A DNA stretch of 22,767 nt, taken from NCBI GenBank assembly GCA_964471475.1, contig CAYYFQ010000030.1, positions 1-22,767 on the forward strand, read 5' to 3'. The position numbers and the translations under genes are program-made. The stretch comes from JAJNBD01 sp964471475 (GTDB taxonomy: Bacteria > Pseudomonadota > Gammaproteobacteria > CAISUE01). Of this stretch, positions 14,125-21,687 are shown one piece after another (position 1 is the stretch's first letter; every line of letters starts with the position of its first letter). The notes beneath the pieces were generated by a model that made no database searches, was not told the origin of the DNA, and was given only the letters and a program-made list of their open reading frames with translations.

Positions 14125-14949
14125 TCAAAATAACCGCTCAACTTCCTCGCGCGTGAATTGGTAGTGATCGTTGCAAAATTCGCAAGTGACGTCGACAGTT
14201 TTGTGTGTGGATAAAATATGATCAATTTCTTCCTTACCCAGTAGGCGGATGGCGCGAGTCATTTTTTCTTGAGTGCAAGTGCATTCGAAGTGAATCCTTT
14301 CTGGAGAGAACACTTCAATTGAGAAATCATGAAATAATTTAGGGAGTAAGGTTGCAGGTTCATCAGTCAGTAATTCTTCAGGACGAATGGTGTTGATGAT
14401 GAGTTTCATGGCATCTAAGTCTAAAGATTCTTCGGAAGTTTTGGATGTGGGGAGTTTTTGAATTAACAAACCAGCGGCTGCTGTTTCATTAGCTGCCAGG
14501 CAAATGCGCGTAAAAATTTGTTCAGATTGCGTGTAATACGCTTGTAAAGAGTCTGCAATGTTATCGCCAACGATAGGGACGATCCCTTGATAACGCTCGC
14601 CCTTTTCAGGTGATAAAGTCATCACGAATTTGCCGGTGGCTAATAAACCATTGTTGGGAAAAATATCATTTCGCCATTGAGCAAGTCCTCGGATCCCATG
14701 TGTATGATTAATTTCTGCAACGATGAATTTGATCAATTGATCTGTCTGGATTTGTAAACCTAATCGTCCCGCTTGTTTTAAATTATTTCCAAGCAATCCA
14801 GCCGCTGCTAATAATTGACCAAGATAGATTCCCACCTCAGTCGGATAAGCATGTAAGTGTAAGATTTTTTGATAACTCGCATCTAAATGAACGAGAACTC
14901 CACGATATTGTTTTTGATTAAGAATAAAGGCTTGTAGTTGATCACGCAT
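14125..14949 (-). CDS. hslO: Redox-regulated chaperone Hsp33 (HslO)
   Basis: Hsp33 is a cytosolic holdase activated when oxidation releases zinc from its C-terminal switch. With the start at 14949 (MRDQLQAFIL) the protein has 274 residues. The zinc-binding cysteines are C223 and C225 (FECTCTQEK) and C256 and C259 (CEFCN), the family's CxC...CxxC pattern. The N-terminal core shows HAYPTEVGIYLGQLLAAAGLL. A longer in-frame start at 14988 would add 13 hydrophobic residues (MLHYLFLYSLLII) that do not belong to the family, so the inner Met is preferred although no ribosome site is evident. The gene is alone and converges with recO. Confidence 0.93.
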   Translation of the reverse strand: MRDQLQAFILNQKQYRGVLVHLDASYQKILHLHAYPTEVGIYLGQLLAAAGLLGNNLKQAGRLGLQIQTDQLIKFIVAEINHTHGIRGLAQWRNDIFPNNGLLATGKFVMTLSPEKGERYQGIVPIVGDNIADSLQAYYTQSEQIFTRICLAANETAAAGLLIQKLPTSKTSEESLDLDAMKLIINTIRPEELLTDEPATLLPKLFHDFSIEVFSPERIHFECTCTQEKMTRAIRLLGKEEIDHILSTHKTVDVTCEFCNDHYQFTREEVERLF

Positions 14950-15038
14950 GATGATTAGTAGAGAGTATAAAAACAAGTAGTGTAGCATGAGAAAAAATTT
15001 GATACTACTCTACAATAGACTTCTTTTGAAACTCTACT

Positions 15039-15163
15039 CCTACGGAAAATTTGTGCGTCGGTTCGGTATTCAAATCCTCACGTAATCGCATGTACATTCC
15101 GGTTCTGCGCTCCGAGCCTCCTTCAACTTTTCTCGCAGGAGCGAGTTTCGAAAGAGATCTAAT
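15039..15163. repeat. Dispersed intergenic repeat segment
   Basis: The right 30 bases (15134-15163) recur at the window start next to ligA (27 of 30). The left 15 bases (CCTACGGAAAATTTG) recur before the PAP2 gene at 8105-8119 (14 of 15). The segment contains a small hairpin, CTCGC AGGA GCGAG (15132-15145), and palindromic TTTCGAAA (15146-15153). Sharing with two other sites suggests a genomic repeat family; its full boundaries are not defined. Confidence 0.6.
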
Positions 15164-15365
15164 ATTCACTGAGTTTTTTAGATCATTTTTAGCAGCTTAG
15201 TTGGAAACCAAATCGGGAATCTGTACAAAAACATATGGTATATTTTTATTTTTGTAAAAAAACAATTTAAAAGATAGTAGCTAAAAGGAGTACTGAGATA
15301 AGTTTAGTGATCGCGTTGGGTTTCAATTATTTCAATAAAGTCTATGTAAACTCGACATTTCGATA

Positions 15366-15371
15366 TATAAT
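15366..15371 (+). promoter_or_regulatory. -10 element of the abiE locus
   Basis: A consensus TATAAT lies 28 bases before the first abiEi ATG; no good -35 is found 16-18 bases upstream. An imperfect inverted pair around it (ATTTC and GAAAC, 15357-15376) is a possible operator, as AbiEi antitoxins usually repress their own promoter. AGGTGG at 15392-15397 is the likely ribosome site. Confidence 0.45.
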
Positions 15372-15398
15372 GAAACTAACGTTTAATTATTAGGTGGA

Positions 15399-16178
15399 AT
15401 GTCTAGTATGACTCGACAAAATAAAAGAAAACTAAACCAGCTATTTTTTGACAGTTCTTATACTTTGTTTACTTCAGAATGGTTAAACAAACAAGGTATT
15501 GATCGAAAATTAGCATGGTGGTATGTGCACTCAGGGTGGTTAGAACGAATTACCGATAGAGTTTATAAGAAAACAGCAAAAAATATCTATTGGACGGATG
15601 TTGTTAACGCCATTCAACAACAACTACAACTTCCGCTTCATGCAGGAGGTAAATCAGCGTTGCAGTTGTTAGGAAAGGCTCAGTATGTACCATTGGTAGA
15701 TGTTGCATCTATTGATCTATTTGTAAGTGCGCGGACTACTATACCCAGCTGGGTTAATAAAAAAGATTTATGGGACACAAAATTTAATCTTATCAAAAAG
15801 AATCTATTTAATGGAGATAAAAAAACTGGATTGATTACCCAAGAAACGAATAATATTGAAATATCTATGCCTGAACGAGCTATCTTAGAGGTGTTTTATC
15901 AAGTAACAAAAACCATTAGCTATCAAGAGGCGTTACAGCTACTCGAGAATCTTCCTTTTCTTCGCCCCAAAATATTACAAGAGTTATTAAATCGTTGCAC
16001 ATCGATTAAAACAAAGCGTTTATTTATGTGTGCGGCAGAAAAATTCAATTATGAATGGTTTGGCCAACTTAACATTAAAAAAATAAACTTTGGTAAAGGT
16101 AAACTTAAAATAGGTGATGGTGGCAATTATAATGCTAAATATAAACTCTCATTACCAATTTCAAATCAGGAGACATGA
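15399..16178 (+). CDS. abiEi: AbiEi-family type IV antitoxin
   Basis: Antitoxin of an AbiE toxin-antitoxin/abortive-infection system; family members also autorepress by DNA binding. The 259 residues match the AbiEi_3 form: an N-terminal winged-helix region (SEWLNKQGIDRKLAWWYVHSGWLERI, about 26-51), HAGGKSALQLLGKAQYV (about 81-97), SMPERAILEVFYQV (about 165-178), the LRPKILQELLNRC helix and the C-terminal KINFGKGKLKIGDGGNYNAKYKLSLP. It appears full length. The ribosome site AGGTGG is very close to the ATG at 15399, so the in-frame ATG at 15408 (MTRQNKRKL) may be the true start. The stop overlaps the next ORF by ATGA, the usual AbiEi-AbiEii coupling, but the toxin downstream is only a remnant. 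Surrounding DNA is AT-rich, consistent with acquisition. Confidence 0.88.
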   Translation: MSSMTRQNKRKLNQLFFDSSYTLFTSEWLNKQGIDRKLAWWYVHSGWLERITDRVYKKTAKNIYWTDVVNAIQQQLQLPLHAGGKSALQLLGKAQYVPLVDVASIDLFVSARTTIPSWVNKKDLWDTKFNLIKKNLFNGDKKTGLITQETNNIEISMPERAILEVFYQVTKTISYQEALQLLENLPFLRPKILQELLNRCTSIKTKRLFMCAAEKFNYEWFGQLNIKKINFGKGKLKIGDGGNYNAKYKLSLPISNQET

Positions 16179-16411
16179 ATGAAGTATCACGATCAAGTCG
16201 AGTTATTGTTAGAGGTTTTACCCCATTAACACAAGAAGAAAGGAAATTCCTGTTAACAATAAAGCAAGCCAATCCTGAATGGAATTTACTAAATATTGCC
16301 GGGATTGAAAATCTACCAGCATTAAAATGGAAATTAATAAATATAAAAAATATGGACAAGCACAAATATCAAGAGTCACTTAAAAAATTAAAGCGAGCAT
16401 TGAAATTGTAA
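16175..16411 (+). pseudogene. abiEii: Remnant of AbiEii nucleotidyltransferase toxin
   Basis: This 78-codon ORF begins with the ATGA overlap expected of an AbiEii toxin. From residue 16 it matches only the extreme C-terminus of toxins that pair with AbiEi_3 antitoxins (PLTQEERKFLLTIKQANPEW, then LPALKWKLINIKNMDKHK and SLKKLKRAL). Intact toxins have nearly 300 residues, with an N-terminal nucleotidyltransferase domain carrying the GS and acidic catalytic motifs. All of that is missing: the native start plus a few residues (MNEV...) has been joined in frame to the tail, as after an internal deletion of roughly 600-700 bases. The product cannot be catalytic. It may be dead, or could act as a small antitoxin-binding peptide (speculative). 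Confidence 0.8.
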
Positions 16412-16493
16412 ATTCATATTTTTTATTTGGCGATAAATGTGTTGTGATTTTCATTGATTGAAATTATTTTTTTAAAATAAATTGAGGTGTACT

Positions 16494-16541
16494 AGCTCAA
16501 ACTTGAGCTGACCGTTCCTGGTTTTTTGGAAGTGACGGTCA
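16494..16541. terminator. Twin hairpins between abiE and rluB
   Basis: AGCTCAA (16494-16500) pairs with TTGAGCT (16503-16509) around two bases. Directly abutting it, TGACCGT (16509-16515) pairs with ACGGTCA (16535-16541), with an inner TTCC/GGAA reinforcement and a T-rich loop (TGGTTTTTT). The position between converging abiE (+) and rluB (-) suggests a shared terminator; no canonical U-tail follows. The AT-rich bases 16412-16490 hold nothing else. Confidence 0.5.
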
Positions 16542-16561
16542 GATTAAGGGCGCCTCTATCA

Positions 16562-17404
16562 TCACTTAAGTTTATTTGCTCTTACTTTGGTTCCCTGCTT
16601 GATTTTTTCTAATTTACGTGGAGGAGCCATAAAACCGCAGCTTATCATAAAAGCTTCCGCTTCTTTTTTGGTAAGTTCGACAAAGCGACCAGGTCGTACT
16701 GTTCGTGGAAGCTTCAAAGAAGCATACCGAATACGAATCAAGCGACTTACTCGTACGCCTTGACTTTCCCATAAGCGTCGAACTTCGCGTTGACGACCTT
16801 CTTTGATGATAACGTGATACCAATGATTAACACCCGTTCCTCCCGCATCCGTAATTCGCGTAAATTTTCCGGTGCCATCTTCGAGTGTAACACCGTGAAG
16901 AAGTGCATCGATAGTTTCTTTGGAGACTTCCCCCAAAATGCGTACGGCATATTCGCGTTCAATCTCTTTGCTTGGATGCATTAAATAATGGGCTAAAGCA
17001 CCATTAGTGGTAAAAATTAACAAGCCCGAGGTATTGAGGTCTAACCGTCCCACTTGAATCCAACGTTGCCGGTGTAATTCAGGCAAATTCGCAAAGACCG
17101 TTGGGCGCCCTTGAGGATCTTCTCGCGTGGAAATTTCACCTTCTGGTTTATGGTAGAGCAAAATATGCGTGCGATCTTCTCCATGGCGATCTTGCCGAAC
17201 TGGTTTCCCATCGACGGTGATTTTGGCGGTCGGCCGAACACGTAACCCTAATTGAGCGACTTTTCCATCGACGAGGATTCTGCCCGCACTAATCCATTCT
17301 TCAATATGACGGCGAGAGCCCAAGCCTAGGTTAGCCAATACTTTTTGAAGCTTTTCCATCCCCGCTGAGGGGCTGTTTTGAGGGCGCATAGTAAGAGTTT
17401 TCAT
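16562..17404 (-). CDS. rluB: 23S rRNA pseudouridine synthase RluB
   Basis: Isomerises U2605 (E. coli numbering) of 23S rRNA to pseudouridine. The 280 residues have an N-terminal S4 RNA-binding domain (EKLQKVLANLGLGSRRHIEE, about 17-36) and an RsuA/RluB-type catalytic domain with the essential Asp in VGRLDLNTSGLLIFT (D122), HPSKEIEREYAVRI and KEGRQREVRRLWESQG. Length and the early S4 domain favour RluB over RsuA or RluE. The start may be 17404 or the inner Met at 17356 (MEKLQK), where the family similarity begins. A TATAAT on this strand (17430-17425) would start transcription about 14 bases before 17404, giving a very short leader for the longer form. Confidence 0.9.
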   Translation of the reverse strand: MKTLTMRPQNSPSAGMEKLQKVLANLGLGSRRHIEEWISAGRILVDGKVAQLGLRVRPTAKITVDGKPVRQDRHGEDRTHILLYHKPEGEISTREDPQGRPTVFANLPELHRQRWIQVGRLDLNTSGLLIFTTNGALAHYLMHPSKEIEREYAVRILGEVSKETIDALLHGVTLEDGTGKFTRITDAGGTGVNHWYHVIIKEGRQREVRRLWESQGVRVSRLIRIRYASLKLPRTVRPGRFVELTKKEAEAFMISCGFMAPPRKLEKIKQGTKVRANKLK

Positions 17405-17453
17405 TTACAGTTCAAGGATAGAGCATTATACTAGACAATTTCGATATTGCCAC
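17404..17453. promoter_or_regulatory. Divergent promoters with overlapping -10 elements (rluB / MFS gene)
   Basis: Plus strand: TTTACA (17404-17409), 17-base spacer, TATACT (17427-17432), driving the MFS gene. Minus strand: GTGGCA (17453-17448), 17-base spacer, TATAAT (17430-17425), driving rluB. The two -10 boxes share four base pairs within the near-symmetric ATTATACT, so RNA polymerase could open one region and leave in either direction. The plus-strand -35 also overlaps the rluB start codon region. Confidence 0.55.
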
Positions 17454-17464
17454 AGAGGTGAGAT

Positions 17465-18769
17465 GTGAATTCACTATTAACAAAAAGAACCTATAATAGT
17501 TTTGGCTGGTTTATTTGTGCCTTGGGCGCACTTTTTTATTGTTACGAATATTTTTTACGTATTATGCCAAGCGTAATGACTTCAGAGCTCATGCACGCTT
17601 TCCAAATTAACGCGACGCTCCTTGGAAATTTAGCCGCTTTTTATTATTACGCTTATACCCCAATGCAGATTCCTGTGGGCTTGTTAATGGACAAATATGG
17701 ACCAAGGCGTTTGATGATTTTTGCCATTCAAATATGTGGTATTGGGGTATTGTTATTTGGTGTAGGCGGTCATTTATATTTAGCTTACTTAGGGCGGTTT
17801 TTAGTGGGGTTTGGGTCAGCATTTGCTTTTGTGGGGGTTTTAAAACTTGCTTGTTTATGGGTGCCGTTACGCTTTTTAGGGTTTGTATCAGGCGCTGCTA
17901 CTACATTGGGAATGATTGGCGCGATGTTTGGCTCTATTTTTTTAGAAAAAGTAGTACGCGTGAGCGGTTGGAATACGACCATTTCAATTGCAGTGTTAGG
18001 CGCGTTGATTTTAGCGATCATTATTGGTCTTTCGATGCCGGGCGAAAGGAGAGCACCCGGTCATGTTGTGGCCGCTCACACAGAAGCACCGCCCATGTCT
18101 TTTCAGCAGTTATTTGCGAATTTGTGGCAGTTATGTAAGCATCCCGTGATTTGGTTAAATGGGTTTGTTGGAAGTATGCTGTATTTGCCTTTGTCAGTTT
18201 TTGCAGAATTATGGGGGCCAAAATATTTGGAAATAGCGCATCATATTCCTCAAGAAGATGCGGTTCGTACTTCTATTATTGTGTTTGCAGCGTGGGCTAT
18301 CGGAGGGCCGCTGATTGGTTATTTAGCACGTAATGATTTTCGTCGAAGCATCTATTTTTTGATGATTGGTGCGCTTATAACGGTAGCGTCTAGCACCTTT
18401 TTGCTGCTGGTTGGCAATATGTCTTATCGCTGTTTAGAACTCACTTTGTTTATTTTTGGATTCGGGAGCTCTGCTCAGATTTTGATATTTAATGTAGGAT
18501 GTTTAGTTTCAGACAAAGATTATGCTGGCACAGCTATTGCTTTTACGAATATGTTGGTGATGCTGGGGGGCAGTTTATTTGAACCTTTTGTAGGTGGTGT
18601 TTTAGACTTTTTCTGGCGTGGGGAATATCTAAGTGGTATCAAAGTGTATACTCCTCAAGCGTTCAACATTGGTTTAAGTATTTTGCCCATTGGAGCGCTT
18701 CTTGCTTTTTTCGCGCTCTTTCTGATGTTGCGATTTAAACCCACTACCGAGACTTTTGAAAATCAGTAA
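17465..18769 (+). CDS. MFS-family transporter
   Basis: A 434-residue polytopic inner-membrane protein of the major facilitator superfamily with about 12 hydrophobic segments. The N-terminal half has FYCYEYFLRIMPSVMTSEL, then YYAYTPMQIPVGLLMDKYGPRR (the loop 2-3 motif A, with DKYGPRR), and the central cytoplasmic loop is near residues 194-215. This type is abundant in Legionellales, where relatives move amino acids, nucleosides or organic anions; the substrate here is unknown. The start is GTG at 17465, preceded by AGAGGTGAG (17453-17461); an overlapping ATG two bases earlier is in a frame that stops at once. The 3' end overlaps the convergent E2 gene by 26 bases. Confidence 0.85.
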   Translation: MNSLLTKRTYNSFGWFICALGALFYCYEYFLRIMPSVMTSELMHAFQINATLLGNLAAFYYYAYTPMQIPVGLLMDKYGPRRLMIFAIQICGIGVLLFGVGGHLYLAYLGRFLVGFGSAFAFVGVLKLACLWVPLRFLGFVSGAATTLGMIGAMFGSIFLEKVVRVSGWNTTISIAVLGALILAIIIGLSMPGERRAPGHVVAAHTEAPPMSFQQLFANLWQLCKHPVIWLNGFVGSMLYLPLSVFAELWGPKYLEIAHHIPQEDAVRTSIIVFAAWAIGGPLIGYLARNDFRRSIYFLMIGALITVASSTFLLLVGNMSYRCLELTLFIFGFGSSAQILIFNVGCLVSDKDYAGTAIAFTNMLVMLGGSLFEPFVGGVLDFFWRGEYLSGIKVYTPQAFNIGLSILPIGALLAFFALFLMLRFKPTTETFENQ

Positions 18770-19943
18770 TAAAGGCCGCTAAAAAACGCGTCGCTTCTCC
18801 TCCAGTGATGGCGCGATGATCAAAACTTAATGACAGAGGAAAGACGCGGCAAACTTCTGGTTTGCCATTAATCACGGCAATCGCTTCATGGAGTTTCCCA
18901 CACCCTAAAATAGCTACTAAAGGGGGGGTAATGATAGGAGTGGCATAGCGGCCGGCAAACATCCCAAAATTTGATAACATAATCGTCGCACCTTGCAAAT
19001 CTTCCTTGGGAATGCTGCGATCTCCCACTTGTTTTTTAAAACGATCAATCGTTTCGCGTAATTGTTTAGCATTCATGGTTTGTGCATTGTGAATGACGGG
19101 AACAAATAAGCCATCGCCGGAATCTAAGGCTAAACCAATGTTTACTTCTTCAATGAGTTTACGACTCATGGAAGGCGTGTCAAACCATGCATTGAGAGCT
19201 GGTTCCAATTCACAGGCTTTAACCAATGCTCGAATAATACGCACCGTGATATCTTGTTTGCCTTCCCAGTAATGAAGATTAGCATCATCAAATAATGTGA
19301 CGGGGACCACTTCTCGATTAGATTGGGTCATGGCTTGTGCCATGGTTCTTCTTACCCCACGCAGTTGTGCATAACCGGGAGGGGGTTCTTTTTTTACAGT
19401 GGTTAGAGGAGTACTGACTGCTATGCTTGCTGCATTTTTGACATCTTCCAATGTAATGCTGTCATTCGTGCCTGTACCTTGTAGAGTTTCTAAATTTACC
19501 CCTAATTGCCGAGCCATCATACGCACTGCTGGCAGAATAGCTTGATGGTTAGCGTGAGTCACATGGGAGGTTGCACGTTTACGTTCAATTCCCGTGGCAT
19601 TTTCTTCAATAACGGTATCGCCGACTTGAATGCTGCCTGCGACTGTACCTTTATCCTGGGTCAGGAGAGGTTCTTTTTTTGCTTGGTTTTCTGTGGCATC
19701 AGCAACAGGTTCATTACTAAAAGCTACCAGCGGTCCTCCGGTCGGGACAATATCACCCACACTGGCATACAATTTGACAATTTTGCCTTGATAAGGCGAC
19801 GGGACGTCAACGACAGCCTTGGCAGTTTCTACCGATAATAATAATTGATCGACAGCCACATCATCGCCTTCTTTGACGTGCCAAGCGTGAATTTCTGCAT
19901 CTGGAAGGCCTTCGCCTAAATCAGGGAGGTTAAAAATTTTCAT
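18744..19943 (-). CDS. 2-oxo acid dehydrogenase E2 (dihydrolipoamide acyltransferase)
   Basis: Transfers an acyl group from lipoyl-lysine to CoA within a 2-oxo acid dehydrogenase complex. Domains: one N-terminal lipoyl domain (1-77) with the lipoylated Lys in SVETAKAVVDVPSP (K42; ETAKA in place of the common ETDKA), a polar linker, the peripheral-subunit-binding domain (ILPAVRMMARQLGVNLETLQGTG), and the catalytic core ending in LSFDHRAITGGEATRF with the catalytic His376. The single lipoyl domain and 399 residues fit the branched-chain/acetoin or Gram-positive-like PDH type. No E1 or E3 gene is adjacent, so its complex cannot be named. It lies last in the minus-strand run, 27 bases after rpiA, with AAGGA shortly before the ATG. 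Confidence 0.88.
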   Translation of the reverse strand: MKIFNLPDLGEGLPDAEIHAWHVKEGDDVAVDQLLLSVETAKAVVDVPSPYQGKIVKLYASVGDIVPTGGPLVAFSNEPVADATENQAKKEPLLTQDKGTVAGSIQVGDTVIEENATGIERKRATSHVTHANHQAILPAVRMMARQLGVNLETLQGTGTNDSITLEDVKNAASIAVSTPLTTVKKEPPPGYAQLRGVRRTMAQAMTQSNREVVPVTLFDDANLHYWEGKQDITVRIIRALVKACELEPALNAWFDTPSMSRKLIEEVNIGLALDSGDGLFVPVIHNAQTMNAKQLRETIDRFKKQVGDRSIPKEDLQGATIMLSNFGMFAGRYATPIITPPLVAILGCGKLHEAIAVINGKPEVCRVFPLSLSFDHRAITGGEATRFLAAFITDFQKSR

Positions 19944-19970
19944 GCTAATCCTTTTTTGGGTAAAAAATTT

Positions 19971-20615
19971 TTAATGGATTATACTGGATTTTTCAGAAAG
20001 CCACACATCCGCACGACGCCGTGCAAATAAACCATTGGTGATGATCCCAGGAATATTGTTTAGTTGCGCCTCTAGTGCACTTGGGTCGGTGCAATCCATG
20101 TAATGGCAGTCTAAAATTACATTGCCATTGTCTGTTTTAAAACCTATACGATATTCAGGTTGCCCCCCCAATTTGACAATTTCACGCGCCACAAAACTGC
20201 GTGCCATAGGGATCACTTCAATAGGGAGAGGGAATTTTCCAAGTACAGGCACTAACTTAGAAGCGGTGGCGATACAAATAAATTTTTTGCTCGCGGCGGC
20301 TAAGATTTTTTCGCGTGTTAGAGCGCCTCCTCCTCCTTTGAGCATTTGGAGATGGGTTGTGATTTCATCAGCGCCATCGACGTATAAATCAATGGTGTTG
20401 ACTTCGTTGAGTTCGACTAAAGGCATCTTTAGTGCGCGTAAGCGTTTAGCTGTTTCTTCAGAGCTTGCAATGACGGCTTGCACACGAGATTTCCAAGGCG
20501 CGAGTAATTCAATGAACTCATTGGCAGTCGAGCCTGTGCCTATGCCTAAAATTATATCGTCTCGTAAAAACTCTAGCGCTTTTTTTGCACAATTTTTTTT
20601 TGGATCATTTGACAT
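19971..20615 (-). CDS. rpiA: Ribose-5-phosphate isomerase A
   Basis: Interconverts ribose-5-phosphate and ribulose-5-phosphate in the pentose phosphate pathway. From the ATG at 20615 the protein has 214 residues, close to E. coli RpiA (219). Motifs: LGIGTGSTANEFI (phosphate loop), LYVDGADEI with the catalytic Asp, MLKGGGGALTREKI with the active-site Lys, then KFPLPIEVIPMA and TDNGNVILDCH. A longer frame back to 20672 would add 19 residues overlapping the upstream lipoprotein, so the inner start is preferred. AGGA of its ribosome site overlaps the upstream stop codon, eight bases before the ATG, suggesting coupling. Confidence 0.94.
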   Translation of the reverse strand: MSNDPKKNCAKKALEFLRDDIILGIGTGSTANEFIELLAPWKSRVQAVIASSEETAKRLRALKMPLVELNEVNTIDLYVDGADEITTHLQMLKGGGGALTREKILAAASKKFICIATASKLVPVLGKFPLPIEVIPMARSFVAREIVKLGGQPEYRIGFKTDNGNVILDCHYMDCTDPSALEAQLNNIPGIITNGLFARRRADVWLSEKSSIIH

Positions 20616-20623
20616 AATAGGGG

Positions 20624-21661
20624 TTATCCTGGTAATACGTGTGGCATCGATGGACAATAAGGCAGTATACATTCAGGAGGGTTTTCTCCTAAATATAAAA
20701 TAGAACCCGAACCAGTATAGTAGCGACTAAGGGTCGTAGGTTGATTATAATAACCAATTAAACTCCATTCATTGGCAAGTGCATTAAGTTCTTGGGTAAC
20801 GTGCACTTGAGCTTGCGAGGTGCCAGCTGTATTAATAAATAAACGTTCACTTGACATGTAACGTGCATCTAAAGCACTGGCATCACGCATTTTGATGTTG
20901 CTTACCGTAGTTCTTCCGGCTAAAAAGGCGCTGCTATTTCCTGATTGCTTTACGGTCAAAATGGGGCTACTAATGCGATAAATATTAACCGCCGTACTAT
21001 TGTTGATATCCAGTTCGCGTAAGCTCATCATCCCACTGATATTTATTTTATGAGAGCGATTGATCCATGTTAATAAATAGGGTGTAGTAATTCCTTCAAA
21101 GCTAGCTTGTTGTACGTCGGTTAAATATAAATGCTCTAACATCCAATTGCGTGTTTGGAAGTTCACATTTGAGCTATTTATAATATTTAAGTATAAAGGC
21201 TTGAGATCAAGACTCTCGATTTGTTCCATATTACGTAAAATTAAATAATTCGTTTCAGGTGGTAAATAGAGAACCACTTTGCCACCTAGTACAGGATTAA
21301 TTTTGATAGTTAAGGTTTTTTCAACGGGCGTGGCTTCTAGTGTTGCGCGAGGATCGTTGAAAGATTTTACGGTGATAAAATCATTGTTAGCGGGTTGAAT
21401 ATCTAAAATGCCATTGGGGATATTGATGCTTAATCCCTTGTAAGGCGTAAATTGCCAAGTGACCAGTCCTTGGTGATCATTGCGGGTGGGAGTGATTTGC
21501 CACGCATGCGATGCAATCGTTTGCGCGCGATTAAATTGAGTTTGAATACTTTGTACTTCAGCAACGCTTTCAGGTTCATCAAGGAAGGGGTTGGTTGTGG
21601 TGCAAGCCGCTAACAACATGACTATGACACAAAGTATTTTTATGCAAAGTATATTTTTCAC
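20624..21661 (-). CDS. Lipoprotein with beta-helix (head-GIN/DUF2807-like) domain
   Basis: A 345-residue predicted lipoprotein. The start is GTG at 21661, six bases after a textbook AAGGAGG. The signal peptide KNILCIKILCVIVMLLAAC carries the lipobox LLAAC, with the lipid-modified Cys about residue 20; TTTNP follows, with no Asp at +2, which suggests outer-membrane delivery. The mature part repeats short beta-strand units with S/N-rich turns (LNIINSSNVNF, LREIDINNSTAV-type repeats, VKQSGNSSAFL, IKMRDASALDA), typical of a right-handed beta-helix; the family name is from memory of similar patterns and is tentative. The function is unknown. The frame extends 69 codons further upstream inside ispH, but that part is a shadow. 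It sits between ispH and rpiA in a tight run. Confidence 0.78.
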   Translation of the reverse strand: MKNILCIKILCVIVMLLAACTTTNPFLDEPESVAEVQSIQTQFNRAQTIASHAWQITPTRNDHQGLVTWQFTPYKGLSINIPNGILDIQPANNDFITVKSFNDPRATLEATPVEKTLTIKINPVLGGKVVLYLPPETNYLILRNMEQIESLDLKPLYLNIINSSNVNFQTRNWMLEHLYLTDVQQASFEGITTPYLLTWINRSHKINISGMMSLRELDINNSTAVNIYRISSPILTVKQSGNSSAFLAGRTTVSNIKMRDASALDARYMSSERLFINTAGTSQAQVHVTQELNALANEWSLIGYYNQPTTLSRYYTGSGSILYLGENPPECILPYCPSMPHVLPG

Positions 21662-21687
21662 ACCTATCCTCCTTGTTAAAACACGCT

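Larger units (their letters stand above)
14950..15398. other. Spacer between hslO and abiEi
   Basis: A 449-bp stretch without a gene between divergent hslO (-) and abiEi (+). The middle holds a dispersed-repeat-like segment (15039-15163). 15164-15360 is very AT-rich and holds nothing I recognise. The last 35 bases contain the abiEi -10 element and ribosome site. Confidence 0.6.

Noticed and set aside
14950..14988. 13-residue hydrophobic N-terminal extension of Hsp33 as a signal peptide
   Set aside because: Hsp33 is cytosolic and the inner Met gives the family-typical N-terminus; the extension lacks a basic start and a ribosome site.
18121..18138. Further ORFs inside the MFS gene on both strands
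   Set aside because: They are shadows of a gene with clear membrane-protein coding bias and family motifs.
20616..20672. 19-residue N-terminal extension of RpiA
   Set aside because: It lies inside the lipoprotein 3' end and is unlike RpiA; the ATG at 20615 gives the normal length with a coupled ribosome site.
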